From NCBI GenBank assembly GCA_040219575.1, contig JAVJSD010000098.1, forward strand, positions 1 through 42,845: DNA of 42,845 bases. Reading direction: 5' to 3'. The notes beneath the pieces are model-generated. The model worked only from the letters and a program-made list of their open reading frames with translations. It ran no database searches and was not told where the DNA came from. This document shows, piece by piece, positions 33,103 through 41,520 of the stretch. Numbering within the stretch: the stretch's first letter is position 1; every line of letters starts with the position of its first letter. The position numbers and the translations under genes were made by a program. This stretch comes from JAVJSD01 sp040219575. GTDB lineage: Bacteria > Planctomycetota > Planctomycetia > Pirellulales > Pirellulaceae.

Positions 33103-34437
33103 ATGAAGACGTACTTTTGGCTCGCCGGAGCGCTGTTGTTCGTGACATTGGGTGTGACCGCCGTGACGGTCGTGACCGCGTACAGCGAGTACACCTATCA
33201 CCACCCCAGCGGCCAGCGGGTCGTGATCTCGGACAAGGGCGGTCCAGTTCCCGAAAAGGAAATGCGCCGCCAGCAGACGCTCCAGGAGGCCAAGGAGAAG
33301 GGACTCCTGCCGCGCGTGCTGGCCGATCAGCGCGAATACGACTTCGGCGTCATGAACCCCCTGACCATGGGCAGCCATACCTTCCACGTTCGCAACGAGG
33401 GCGACGGCCCGCTGCACCTGCGCAAAGGCGGCACCACCTGCAAGTGCACGCTCAGCAACGTCACCAACAACCTGGTGCAGCCGGGCGAAACGGCCGAGGT
33501 GACGCTCGCCTGGAACACCGGCCGGCACACCTCCTACTCGCACGGGGCGACGATTCTGACCAACGATCCCGAAAACACGCGGCTGGAGTTCCGCGTGCAT
33601 GGCGCCGTGCGAACCCGCGTCGGCTCGGCCCACAAGTCGCTGCTCTTCGCCGGCCTGGAGCCCGACACCCGCGGCGTCGCCGAGACCGTCGTCTACACGC
33701 AGATGTGGAACGACCTGCCGCTGGGCGAAGTGACCTGCACGCTGGAGGGCGCGACGTGGGAGATTGAACCCGCCGGCGAAAGGCTGCTGACGCCCCTGGA
33801 GGCGACCGCCGGCTACATCGTCCGGCTGCACACCCCCGACGACCTGCCCAGCGGCATGTTCCAGGGCGTGCTGCGGATGAACTTCGACATTGCCGAGCAG
33901 GACCGCGTGCTGGGCGACGCGGCGAAAGTAACGGCCGAAAACGAAACCGCCGAAAGCGAAATTGCCGAAAACGAAACCGCCGAAAGCGAAAACGCCGAAA
34001 ACCAAATTGCCGAACAGGCTGGCGCCGAGGCCGACGAGGGAGAGACCTTTGAATTGCTGTTCTCGGGCAACGTGATCCGCCGCCTGAGCGTTTACGGCGA
34101 CGAGATCGACGCCGCGGGAAGGGTGGATTTCAACGTGGTCACGGAGGGCCGCGGACGCAAACTCCGGTTGTTGATGAAGGTTCGTGACAAGGAACGTGAA
34201 TTATCGGTTAAGAGGGTCGACGTGCGGCCCGAATTCGTGAAAGCTACCGTCACTCCATTTGGTGGTGAGGACCGTCGCGGTCTGTACTACCTGGACCTGG
34301 AAGTTCCCGAGGACGCGCCCACGTGCCACCACCTCGACCCTCGCAAGCAGGGTGAACTGAAGATCGAGTTCGATCATCCGCGGATCGAGCAACTGGTGCT
34401 GAAACTGCGTCTGGCGGTGTTGCCGGGAGGCATCTGA
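33103..34437 (+). CDS. DUF1573 (HYDIN/ASH-like) envelope protein
   Basis: The protein has 444 residues. One N-terminal TM or signal anchor (7-27) precedes an exported body. The DUF1573 domain is at about 77-165: REYDFGVMNPLTMGSHTFHVRN, then LHLRKGGTTCKCT, the usual Gly-Gly-Cys-type motif with two Cys. A second Ig-like region follows. Then comes a low-complexity insert of six or seven AExxx pentads (residues ~278-310), and a further beta-rich domain to the end. DUF1573 proteins are common planctomycete surface proteins with Ig-like folds and no known enzymatic role. The ATG at 33103 puts the TM at the N-terminus; the TTG at 33088 is a less likely start. It may act with the pseudopilins. Confidence 0.82.
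   Translation: MKTYFWLAGALLFVTLGVTAVTVVTAYSEYTYHHPSGQRVVISDKGGPVPEKEMRRQQTLQEAKEKGLLPRVLADQREYDFGVMNPLTMGSHTFHVRNEGDGPLHLRKGGTTCKCTLSNVTNNLVQPGETAEVTLAWNTGRHTSYSHGATILTNDPENTRLEFRVHGAVRTRVGSAHKSLLFAGLEPDTRGVAETVVYTQMWNDLPLGEVTCTLEGATWEIEPAGERLLTPLEATAGYIVRLHTPDDLPSGMFQGVLRMNFDIAEQDRVLGDAAKVTAENETAESEIAENETAESENAENQIAEQAGAEADEGETFELLFSGNVIRRLSVYGDEIDAAGRVDFNVVTEGRGRKLRLLMKVRDKERELSVKRVDVRPEFVKATVTPFGGEDRRGLYYLDLEVPEDAPTCHHLDPRKQGELKIEFDHPRIEQLVLKLRLAVLPGGI
33934..34023. repeat. 15-bp tandem coding repeat (AExxx pentads)
   Basis: Six 15-bp units start GCCGAA (GCCGAAAACGAAACC, GCCGAAAGCGAAATT and so on), encoding AENET, AESEI, AENET, AESEN, AENQI and AEQAG. The alternation of two unit types shows 30-bp duplications. 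A similar AE/AD-containing pentad repeat ends the small gene at 40916-41236. Confidence 0.75.
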
Positions 34438-34651
34438 CGCCGGGCCAGGCTGGTTGCTCGGCGTCGCGGGTGAAAACGGAACGAGGAGGGTCGCGCGACA
34501 TCACAAGTGGAGGAGAGCGTCGGTTCTCGGCGGCGGGAACCCGGCGGGAGGCGCAGGGAGTCGTTGTGCACTGGCTTCAACTGCGGGCGATTGGATCGTC
34601 GGGCGTTGATCGCAAGGCCGCGGCAGGACGACTATGTGCGGATCGTAGTAA

Positions 34652-36952
34652 ATGAATCGCAATGAAGCATCGATGCGGCCCCGCCTCGAGATTCCCAATC
34701 AGTCCGTTCCCATGCGCCACAGTTCTCAAAACAGCACGCATACGAACGGTAATGCGCGGCCCGAGACACGTGTGGCATCCAGTCTTGATCCAGCCCTGAT
34801 TCCCTGCGGCGCCTGCCACAGCCCCAATCCGCGCGAACGGAAGTTCTGCTCGCAGTGCGGCAAGCCTCTCTGGCGGCCGTGCGACAGTTGCGGCGAGGTG
34901 AACGCCGTGGCCGAGAACTTCTGCGGCAGTTGCGGTTCGAACCTGCGCAGCGCCGTGCAGGAGCGGGAGGATCAATTCCAGCGCATTCTCGACGAGGTCG
35001 CCCGTTGTCGCGAATTGTGCCTGTTTCCCAAAGCGCTGACGTTGCTCAAGAGCGCGATCAAGGAGCACGAGGGGCGGCTCGACGAGTATGTCGACCGCGC
35101 GCGGAAGCTCATCCAGCAAGTCAACACCGAGCAGGAGCAGCGGCTGGCCCAGACCGAGGAGACGTTTCAGAAGGCGCTCACCTGCGTGGCCAAGTATTCG
35201 TACGAGACCGCCCAGGCCCTGCTGGAGGAGATCCCCGAGGCGCTGCGCAACGAGGCCGTCACGCACCTGCTGGGAGAGGTGCGCTCGAAGCGGCGCGAGG
35301 TGCTGGAGTTGGGGGGAGAGATCCGCATCGCCCTGGCGGAAAAGAAAACGCTCGACCTGATGCCCAAGCTCGAGCGAATGATCCAGCTGCAGCCGCAGCA
35401 CCAGCAGGCCAAGGAGCTCGCCAAGCAACTACGCGTTCGACTGCACGAGGCCGCCCGCAAACGCATCGCGCGCCACATGTACGCCGAGGCGCTCGACCTG
35501 TTGCGCCGCGTCCCGGAGTTCCTGCGGACCGAGGAAGACGAGAAACTCTCGGTGCACGCCTCCGAGTTGGCCTGGCTGACGACCGATCTGCAGACGGAGC
35601 CGGTCGTCGACGAGGTGTTGGGGGCGGTGGTCGACCGGTTGCTGAAGCTCGCCCCCAGCAATCCGCAAGCGGCCAAGCTCAAGCAGCAGGTGCAGCAGCG
35701 GATGGGACGACGCGGCAAGGATCCGCGGTTTCCCGTCATGGGCTGGGCCGCCGTCCCGCAGCACACGCGCATTCGCTACCCGTTGCAGTGGCTGGGTGGA
35801 TTCGGCCGCCTGCACGACGACAAGCTGGCCGATTCGCCCGTCTACCGCAATCATCCCGGCGCGTATTTCGTCGCCTGCGGGCTGGCGCTGCAAGGGCTGG
35901 AAAAGGCGCCGATCCACATCAACCTGATGCCCAAGAAGAAAAGCAGCCTGGCCAACTTCTCGCTGCTCAAGCGCAAGAAGACGATCCACACGGCTTGGGG
36001 CTTCGACGTGGGCGACGCGTCGCTGAAAGCGGTCAAGCTCCGCTTCGACGAGCAGGGCGAAGTCGTCGTCGAAGCCTGCGACCGCGTGGAGTACAAGAAG
36101 TCGCTCAGCCAACCCGACGTGGAGTTCAAGCGCAGCGACATCATTCGCGACGCCTTCAACGACCTGTTCCAGCGGCAGTCCCGCGAGGCCGACCGGGTCT
36201 GCATCTCCCTGCCCGGCGCCAAGATGCTCGGCCGCCAGTTCGATCTGCCGGCGGTCAAGGGCAAGAAGATCCAGGATGCGGTGGAGTTCGAGGCCACGCA
36301 CCAGATCCCTTATCCGCTCAGCGACTTGATCTGGGACTACCAGTTGCTCGACGAACCGGGCAAGGAAGGCGAAGCGGAAGAAGAGGAACTGCGGCAACGG
36401 CACGTGCTGCTGGTGGCGGCCAAGGACTACCACGTCACCGACTTCCTCTCCATCTTCGAGCATATCGAAATCAACATCGACGTGGTGCAGAGCAACAGCA
36501 TCGCGCTGCACAACTACGTCTGCCATGAGTTCTTCGGCTCGGACAAAACGCACGACGACGACCAGGCCCTGGCCTTTCTGGATGTCGGCGCCGAGGCCAG
36601 CAACGTGCTGATCAGCACGCCCGACCGAGTCTGGTTCCGCAGCCTGCGGTTGGGCGGCGGCGATATCACCAAGCACCTCATGAAGCAGTTCAAGCTGTCG
36701 CAAGCCCAGGCCGAGCAACTCAAACGCAAACCGCAACAGGCCCGGCGGATGAGCCAGCTGTACGAAACCCTGACGCCGTTGTTCGAGGAGTTGGCCGGCG
36801 AACTCGACCGCTCGTTCAACATGCATCGCAAGGTGTATCCCCGGCAGACGATCACCAAGGTTTACGGCCTGGGCGGCGGATTTCATCTCCACGGCCTGAT
36901 GCGGCACCTGCTGCACGGCCCCGGCTTGGAAGTCTTCTCTCACGAAGACTGA
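34652..36952 (+). CDS. Zinc-ribbon + helical + PilM-like (actin-fold) protein, apparently permuted
   Basis: The protein has 766 residues. A double zinc ribbon has C52-C55/C66-C69 and C77-C80/C91-C94. A long helical, TPR-like region spans ~105-350. Then PLQWLGGFGRLHDDKLADSP and ACGLALQGLEKAPIHINLMP (408-427) occur; the latter looks like the usual C-terminal end of PilM. Only after that comes the PilM N-terminal ATPase motif WGFDVGDASLKAVKL (449-463), followed by the SHS2-like and second actin subdomains, with FLDVGAEASNVL and GLGGGFHLHGL (739-749). The protein then stops at LEVFSHED, about 50 residues earlier than typical PilM. PilM is the cytoplasmic platform protein of type IV pili and related pseudopilus systems, which fits the DUF1559 genes upstream. 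The ATG at 34652 is the first Met; no clear SD. Confidence 0.85.
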   Translation: MNRNEASMRPRLEIPNQSVPMRHSSQNSTHTNGNARPETRVASSLDPALIPCGACHSPNPRERKFCSQCGKPLWRPCDSCGEVNAVAENFCGSCGSNLRSAVQEREDQFQRILDEVARCRELCLFPKALTLLKSAIKEHEGRLDEYVDRARKLIQQVNTEQEQRLAQTEETFQKALTCVAKYSYETAQALLEEIPEALRNEAVTHLLGEVRSKRREVLELGGEIRIALAEKKTLDLMPKLERMIQLQPQHQQAKELAKQLRVRLHEAARKRIARHMYAEALDLLRRVPEFLRTEEDEKLSVHASELAWLTTDLQTEPVVDEVLGAVVDRLLKLAPSNPQAAKLKQQVQQRMGRRGKDPRFPVMGWAAVPQHTRIRYPLQWLGGFGRLHDDKLADSPVYRNHPGAYFVACGLALQGLEKAPIHINLMPKKKSSLANFSLLKRKKTIHTAWGFDVGDASLKAVKLRFDEQGEVVVEACDRVEYKKSLSQPDVEFKRSDIIRDAFNDLFQRQSREADRVCISLPGAKMLGRQFDLPAVKGKKIQDAVEFEATHQIPYPLSDLIWDYQLLDEPGKEGEAEEEELRQRHVLLVAAKDYHVTDFLSIFEHIEINIDVVQSNSIALHNYVCHEFFGSDKTHDDDQALAFLDVGAEASNVLISTPDRVWFRSLRLGGGDITKHLMKQFKLSQAQAEQLKRKPQQARRMSQLYETLTPLFEELAGELDRSFNMHRKVYPRQTITKVYGLGGGFHLHGLMRHLLHGPGLEVFSHED

Positions 36953-36981
36953 TTAGTCCCCTGTTACGTCTTCGTTCTCGG

Positions 36982-37054
36982 GTAGCCGAACTCGTGAGAG
37001 TTCGGGAATTCAGTACAACGACGGGACATCCGGAAGTCTCACGACTTCTGCTAC
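36982..37054. repeat. REPIN-like inverted repeat, copy A7
   Basis: The left arm is GTAG, C, then hairpin CGAACTC-GTGA-GAGTTCG. The right arm is GGAAGTC-TCAC-GACTTCT, G, then CTAC. The two stems differ by compensatory base changes. It begins 30 bp after the PilM-like gene. Confidence 0.75.
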
Positions 37055-37169
37055 GGTTGGCGGGCTTGCGCCGCGGGCTTGCAGCGACATTCGCCGGGCG
37101 TCTTGGAGTATTCTGTAAAGGTCCGCGGGAAGCGCCGCGACGCTCCAGAACCTCAGCGCCCACGACTTC

Positions 37170-38756
37170 ATGCCCCCTCGCCAGCGCCTGCTCCTGCTCG
37201 TGCTGCTCGCCGCCGCGGCGATGACGGCGCTGCTCGCCGCAGTGGTGCTGGGGGTCGACGAACGCTCTCGCGAGGCGGCGCAGCAGACGCTGCTGGTGGC
37301 CGGCCTGAGCGCCGCGATCGCCACGCCGCTCGGCGCTCTGCTGGCCGTGCTGTTGGCCAAGACCGATGTGCCGGGCAAAGGGGCGGCCTGGGCGACGCTG
37401 GCCACGATGCTGGTCGTGCCGCTGTACCTGCAGGCGGCCGCCTGGGACGCGGGGTTCGGCAAATTGGGCTGGCATTCCGCGGCCTACGGTCGGTTGGCCC
37501 AACCGCTGCTGAGCGGCGCGGCGGCGGTCGTCTGGATCCACGCCATGGCCGCCATCCCCTGGACGACGCTGATCGTGGGCCTGGGCCTGTACTTCGTCGA
37601 CCCGGTGGAGGAAGAGGAAGCGCTGTTGGCCGGCGGCGCGGCGGCGGTCTTCTGGCGGCTGACGCTGCCCCGGGCCGGGGCGTCGGTCGTCGCGGCCGCG
37701 CTGTGGGTGATGATCGTCGCCGCCGGCGAGATGACCGTCTCCAACATTTACATGGTTCCCAACTACGCGGAGGCGATCTACACCGGCTTCGCGCTCGGCC
37801 GCACGACGTACGACGTAACGCTCGGCGCGCTGCCCCGCCTGGCGCTGACGGCGATCTGCGTTCTGGCCGGACTGCTCGTCGTGCGACGAGTAGCCTCCGC
37901 CGCCGATCAAACGCCGCAGCGACCGCCGCTCGTGTTCCGCCTGGGCCGTTGGCGCTATCCGGCCGCGCTGCTGGTCGCCGCCATGCTGCTCGTGCTCGCC
38001 GGCGTGCCGCTGCTGGATCTGGTCTATCAGGCGGGCGCGGTCGTCCGCATTACCGAGCAGGAAGTCGTTCGCGGTTGGTCGCCGGGAAAGTTCGCCACGG
38101 TGCTCCTCGAAGCGCCGTCGCGCAATCGCCGCGAACTGCTATGGACGCTGTTGATCGGCGCCGCGTCGGCCACCGCCGCGCTCGCCGCGGCGCTGCCGCT
38201 GGCGTGGTGCGCCCGGCGAAACCGATGGTTGGGGCTTGCGGCGCTGTTGTCGGCCGCCGTGTTGCTGGCGATTCCCGGTCCGCTGTTGGGCATGTTGGTC
38301 AATTGGCCCCGGCCGCTGTCGCCGCTGACCGCCTGGCTGTACGATCGCACGATCTTCGCCCCCACGCTGGCGCTCACGCTCCGTTCGCTCCCCGTGGCGC
38401 TGCTCATCTGCTGGTACGCGTTGGCGTCGGTCGCCGACGACACGCTCGACGCAGCCCGCAGCGAAGGCGCGGGCTGGCTCACTCGGCTGCTGCGGGTCGT
38501 CGCGCCGCAGCGTCTCCCCGCGCTGGCCGCGGCCTGGCTGGCCGCGCTGGCCGTCGGCGCCGGCGATTTCTCGTCGGCGATTCTCACCATTCCCCCGGGC
38601 ATCGACACCATTCCGCGTCTGGTGTTCGGCATGATTCATTTCGGAGTGACCGATCAAGTGGCCGGCGTCTGCCTCACGTTCGCCGCCTTCTACACGCTGC
38701 TGGGAATCGCGATCTTCGCGCTGCTGCGCCTCGGCCGCGCGACGAGAGAGATGTAA
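37170..38756 (+). CDS. ABC transporter permease with two fused permease domains (iron/thiamine type)
   Basis: The protein has 528 residues and about 12 TM helices. Two binding-protein-dependent permease domains are fused, as in FbpB/ThiP/AfuB-type importers. Each half has an EAA-like loop for contacting the ATPase: EEEALLAGGAAAVFWRLTLPRA (~147-168) and DAARSEGAGWLTRLLRVVAPQR (~433-454). The N-terminal Met at 37170 leads directly into TM1. No ABC ATPase or substrate-binding protein gene lies next to it: upstream is the PilM-like gene and downstream only repeats. Partners must be elsewhere, if it is functional. The substrate is probably ferric iron or another small ligand, by family resemblance only. 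Confidence 0.88.
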   Translation: MPPRQRLLLLVLLAAAAMTALLAAVVLGVDERSREAAQQTLLVAGLSAAIATPLGALLAVLLAKTDVPGKGAAWATLATMLVVPLYLQAAAWDAGFGKLGWHSAAYGRLAQPLLSGAAAVVWIHAMAAIPWTTLIVGLGLYFVDPVEEEEALLAGGAAAVFWRLTLPRAGASVVAAALWVMIVAAGEMTVSNIYMVPNYAEAIYTGFALGRTTYDVTLGALPRLALTAICVLAGLLVVRRVASAADQTPQRPPLVFRLGRWRYPAALLVAAMLLVLAGVPLLDLVYQAGAVVRITEQEVVRGWSPGKFATVLLEAPSRNRRELLWTLLIGAASATAALAAALPLAWCARRNRWLGLAALLSAAVLLAIPGPLLGMLVNWPRPLSPLTAWLYDRTIFAPTLALTLRSLPVALLICWYALASVADDTLDAARSEGAGWLTRLLRVVAPQRLPALAAAWLAALAVGAGDFSSAILTIPPGIDTIPRLVFGMIHFGVTDQVAGVCLTFAAFYTLLGIAIFALLRLGRATREM

Positions 38757-38772
38757 GACGGACGTTTGACGC

Positions 38773-38797
38773 GTACGACGGACGTCCTCGTCCGTCG
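38773..38797. repeat. Hairpin repeat B (GTAC + GACGGACG stem)
   Basis: GTAC is followed by the perfect hairpin GACGGACG-TCCT-CGTCCGTC. A half copy in inverse orientation ends at 7867 and a degenerate copy is at 12020-12041. Its layout, a tetranucleotide followed by a hairpin, is like the REP elements but with GTAC instead of GTAG. Confidence 0.6.
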
Positions 38798-38823
38798 CCA
38801 GGCACGCAAGACTCTGGCAGGTT

Positions 38824-39322
38824 GGCAGTGGGCTAGTTTGAACGACACGTAAGGTCAAAACGGCGCGAGGTCACAATGGCACGCGTTGAGCAGTGGGATG
38901 CTTTTTGAGGAAAGGCGCTTTGTGACTGGAGGGCCGTTCACGGTCCTTTCCGCCGCAGGCGGTGTTAGGCCCGGCGTTCACGCCGGGCTTGCGAGTCGCC
39001 GGCGCTTTTCCGCCTCAGGGCCGTTCACGGCCCTTACCCGGTCATTCGGGCTTCAGCCCTTCTAGCGAGGCAAGGTGTCGCCTGTCACCAAGGGCTAAAG
39101 CCAGAGAGGCGAGAAGGACCGTGAACGGCCCTGTGGCCCAATGGTCTCGCATCGATTCACCCCGGCGTAAACGCCGGGGCTAATATCGCCTGCGGCGGAA
39201 AACGCGATAAGGCGATAAGCCGCCTTTGGATGCGGCCCGATTCACGCGGCGGTCGCCTGACTGGCCCAGCGACGCTATCTCCAGAACAGGACCGAACGAG
39301 TCACTGAAATCAGCCCATTGCG
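38824..39322. mobile_element. MITE-like element, copy E2 (~0.5 kb) with 8-bp flanking direct repeat
   Basis: The left end is GGCAGTGGGCTAGTTT. The right end read in reverse is CGCAATGGGCTGATTT, matching it at 12 of 16 positions. GGCAGGTT flanks both ends (38816-38823 and 39323-39330), consistent with an 8-bp target-site duplication. The interior is collinear with copy E1, with the same hairpins (GCCCGGCG-TTCA-CGCCGGGC and AGGGCCG-TTCA-CGGCCCT). There is no transposase ORF. It lies between the ABC permease and the protease module. Confidence 0.75.
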
Positions 39323-39419
39323 GGCAGGTTGAGACTCTGGCAAGCGCCGCGCTCGACCTGCTATAGTCGAGGTTGTTCGCTTCCACTTCTCTTCAATTGG
39401 CAATCGTGGGGTACTGCCG

Positions 39420-40916
39420 ATGAAAATCCTTGCTCTCGCCGTTCGCCGCGCCGCGCGCGAATCGCTTTCGCCCGACTGGAATCTGGCCGATCGGGTCGCC
39501 TCACTCACCACGGCCGACGACCTCGCGTTGTTGGGCGAGGTCAACGATGAAGATGGAGAGCCGAAGCCGATTTTGCTGGTCAAGGCCGACCCGGACGGCG
39601 AGCAACGTCTTAAAGAGGCGCTGGACGACATTGTCTGGATCGAGGAGGGCATCCCCCATCATCCGCAGATCGGCGGCCGGGGTGGTTTCAACGCCGGTTT
39701 CCAGATCGACGTGGTGAACACCAACGGAGACCGACTGCGGGATTGTCGTGTCACCGTGTTCACCGAATCCGACGAAGGAAAACTGTCGCCCGAGGTCAAC
39801 GGCCGCACCGACTGGAACGGTTCGTACGAAGCGGCCGTGCACCCGGCGGACCGCATCAAACAAATCATCGTGAATCCGATCGACGGCCATTGGTCGGCGG
39901 TGGCGTTTGGCGCCGCGTCGCGCGTCGTCTGCCTGCCGATCGAGTATCCCGCCGACCGACTCGGCTGGTGGCATCGCAGCCTGGGGTTCGAGGCGATCTC
40001 CGCGGACCAGGGCGCGGGCGTGAAGATCGGCGTGATCGACCAGGGTTGCGGCCAACATGCCGCCCTGCAGCACGTGCAGCGCATCGGCACGTTCGGCCAG
40101 AACGCCTACGACCCGGAAGACAGCGACGACTCGAATCACGGCACCCACGTCTGCGGCATCGTGAGCGCGATTCCCAAGGGCGACGTGGGATTCTGGGGCA
40201 TCGCGCCCGGCGCGGAATTGTATGTCGCCGCGATTTCGGGAACGCACTATCAATGGGATATCGCCAACGCACTGCGAACCCTGGTTCGCAAACACGGTGT
40301 CGACCTGGTCAACATCAGCCTGGGAGCGCGGACCCGGTCGAACATCCTTGTGGAAGCGATTCTGGACGCCCAGGAGCGAGGTTGCCTGTGCCTGGCCGCC
40401 GCCGGAAATGAAAGCGGCCCCGTCTTGTGGCCTGCCAACTTCGAGAGTGTCGTGGCGGTCAGCGCCGTCGGCAGTCGCTGGGGAGTCCCCGCCGGCACCT
40501 TCGCGGCGGGCCGCATTCCCGATGCGATCGACGCCGAGAGCCAATCGGCCGAGTTCGCGCTGGCGCACTTCAGTTGCAAAGGGCCCGAAATTAACTGCTG
40601 CGGCCCAGGCGTCGGCATCGTTTCCACGCGCAGCGAACCCTTCGACGAGGAGGGCGGCTGGTGGGACATGTCGGGAACGTCTATGGCCTCCCCGGCGGTC
40701 TGTGCTACACTCGCCGTCGGGCTGTCGCGCTCCGAGGAGTTCGCCGACCTGCCCCGCGACGCGTCTCGCAACTCCTTCATCCGTAAAGTGTTAGAAGAAA
40801 TGTGCGAGTCGGTGGGACTGGTCCCTCACCACCAGGGCCTGGGTATGCCCCGCGTCGATTCAAGCGACGCCCGTCCCCCAGACGGGGCTGGAGATCACCG
40901 GGGAGAGGTCCGATAA
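39420..40916 (+). CDS. Cytoplasmic-type subtilisin-like (S8) protease with propeptide-like and beta-sandwich N-domains
   Basis: The protein has 498 residues and no signal peptide or TM. Residues 1-83 form a ferredoxin-like, I9-propeptide-like unit ending IEEGIPHHPQ (74-83). Residues ~90-175 look like a carboxypeptidase-regulatory/Ig-like beta domain (FQIDVVNTNGDRLRDCRVTV, then DWNGSYEAAV). The catalytic domain has D207 (IGVIDQGCG), H240 (SNHGTHVCGI), N330 (AAAGNESGP) and S421 (SGTSMASPAV), so all four key residues are intact. The short tail is Asp/Arg-rich. The next gene overlaps the stop codon as TAATG, so the two are translationally coupled. The protease is probably intracellular, held inactive by its N-domain and/or by the coupled small protein. 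The ATG at 39420 lacks a strong SD; TATAGT at 39362-39367 is a possible -10. Confidence 0.9.
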   Translation: MKILALAVRRAARESLSPDWNLADRVASLTTADDLALLGEVNDEDGEPKPILLVKADPDGEQRLKEALDDIVWIEEGIPHHPQIGGRGGFNAGFQIDVVNTNGDRLRDCRVTVFTESDEGKLSPEVNGRTDWNGSYEAAVHPADRIKQIIVNPIDGHWSAVAFGAASRVVCLPIEYPADRLGWWHRSLGFEAISADQGAGVKIGVIDQGCGQHAALQHVQRIGTFGQNAYDPEDSDDSNHGTHVCGIVSAIPKGDVGFWGIAPGAELYVAAISGTHYQWDIANALRTLVRKHGVDLVNISLGARTRSNILVEAILDAQERGCLCLAAAGNESGPVLWPANFESVVAVSAVGSRWGVPAGTFAAGRIPDAIDAESQSAEFALAHFSCKGPEINCCGPGVGIVSTRSEPFDEEGGWWDMSGTSMASPAVCATLAVGLSRSEEFADLPRDASRNSFIRKVLEEMCESVGLVPHHQGLGMPRVDSSDARPPDGAGDHRGEVR

Positions 40917-41236
40917 TGTTAGATATGGAAACCTACGTAATTGCGGTAAAGCGCGACAAGCGGGGCGTCATCACGTTGCCCGAGGCGCTCGAGCGGATCC
41001 GCGACATCGAGGATGTCCGCATCCTCGATGATTCGGCCGAGTACATTGCGCGCGTCTCGGCCACCGACCAGTCGATCCGCGAGGTCGTCGCCCGGCTTTC
41101 GATCCTCTGCCACATCGAGGCCGGCATCGACCACCATCCGCAGGCCGCCATCCGCAGGCCGCCATCGGCTGAACGCTGTTCGGCTGAAAGCTGTTCGGCT
41201 GAAAGCTGTTCCGCCGACGCATGTTCCGCCGAGTAG
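40916..41236 (+). CDS. Small I9-like protein coupled to the subtilase (putative in-trans inhibitor/chaperone)
   Basis: The protein has 106 residues. The ATG overlaps the protease stop (TAATG), with GGGGAGAGG as SD. Residues 4-76 show the beta-alpha-beta-beta-alpha-beta order of subtilisin propeptides/I9 inhibitors: YVIAVKR, LPEALERIRDI, VRILDDSAEYIARV, DQSIREVVARL, CHIEAGIDHHPQ. The end IEAGIDHHPQ (67-76) parallels IEEGIPHHPQ (74-83) at the end of the protease's own N-terminal domain, so the two are probably paralogous. The C-terminal 25 residues are a CSAES-type pentad repeat (15-bp DNA repeat) with four Cys; the stop codon lies inside the repeat. I infer a role as protease inhibitor, folding chaperone or sensor subunit. 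Not experimentally known. Confidence 0.75.
   Translation: MLDMETYVIAVKRDKRGVITLPEALERIRDIEDVRILDDSAEYIARVSATDQSIREVVARLSILCHIEAGIDHHPQAAIRRPPSAERCSAESCSAESCSADACSAE
41165..41236. repeat. 15-bp tandem repeat at the 3' end of the small coupled gene
   Basis: A partial unit, then TGTTCGGCTGAAAGC (twice), TGTTCCGCCGACGCA and TGTTCCGCCGAGTAG. It encodes CSAES, CSAES, CSADA, CSAE and the stop. Its in-register expansion would lengthen the Cys-bearing tail. Confidence 0.75.
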
Positions 41237-41328
41237 GGGTCCGCGCCGCCGCCTGGCGAAGTTCTTCTTTGGCCGCATCTCCAGCGGCCGGGCGACGAAG
41301 GCGTGTTTCGCGCGGAAGATTTGTTGAA

Positions 41329-41343
41329 ATCCCCACCGGGGAT
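41329..41343. other. Small hairpin in the gap before the third module gene
   Basis: ATCCCC-ACC-GGGGAT sits about 180 bp before the third module gene. TTGTTG (41321-41326) and TACAAC (41346-41351) around it are a poor promoter match (19-nt spacer). The rest of 41237-41520 shows no gene and no clear terminator, so readthrough from the protease operon is possible. Confidence 0.3.
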
Positions 41344-41520
41344 GCTACAACAATCGCACAACTCTGGCGCAGGCAGGTCTTCTAACGATCGGGTGCGGTA
41401 TCTCTGCGAATGTAGCGGCAATGGCTGGTCGCTTGCGTGAATGCGCGCATCGTTGAACTTCGATGCGCCGCGGCCGCGAAAGCGACGGACGGTTCCTTCC
41501 TTTCTTGCGAGGACATCACG

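Noticed and set aside
32167..34005. Minus-strand ORF with pentapeptide-like FGxFx repeats at its start
   Set aside because: The periodicity comes from the 15-bp tandem repeat in the plus-strand DUF1573 gene; the rest is antisense of two real genes.
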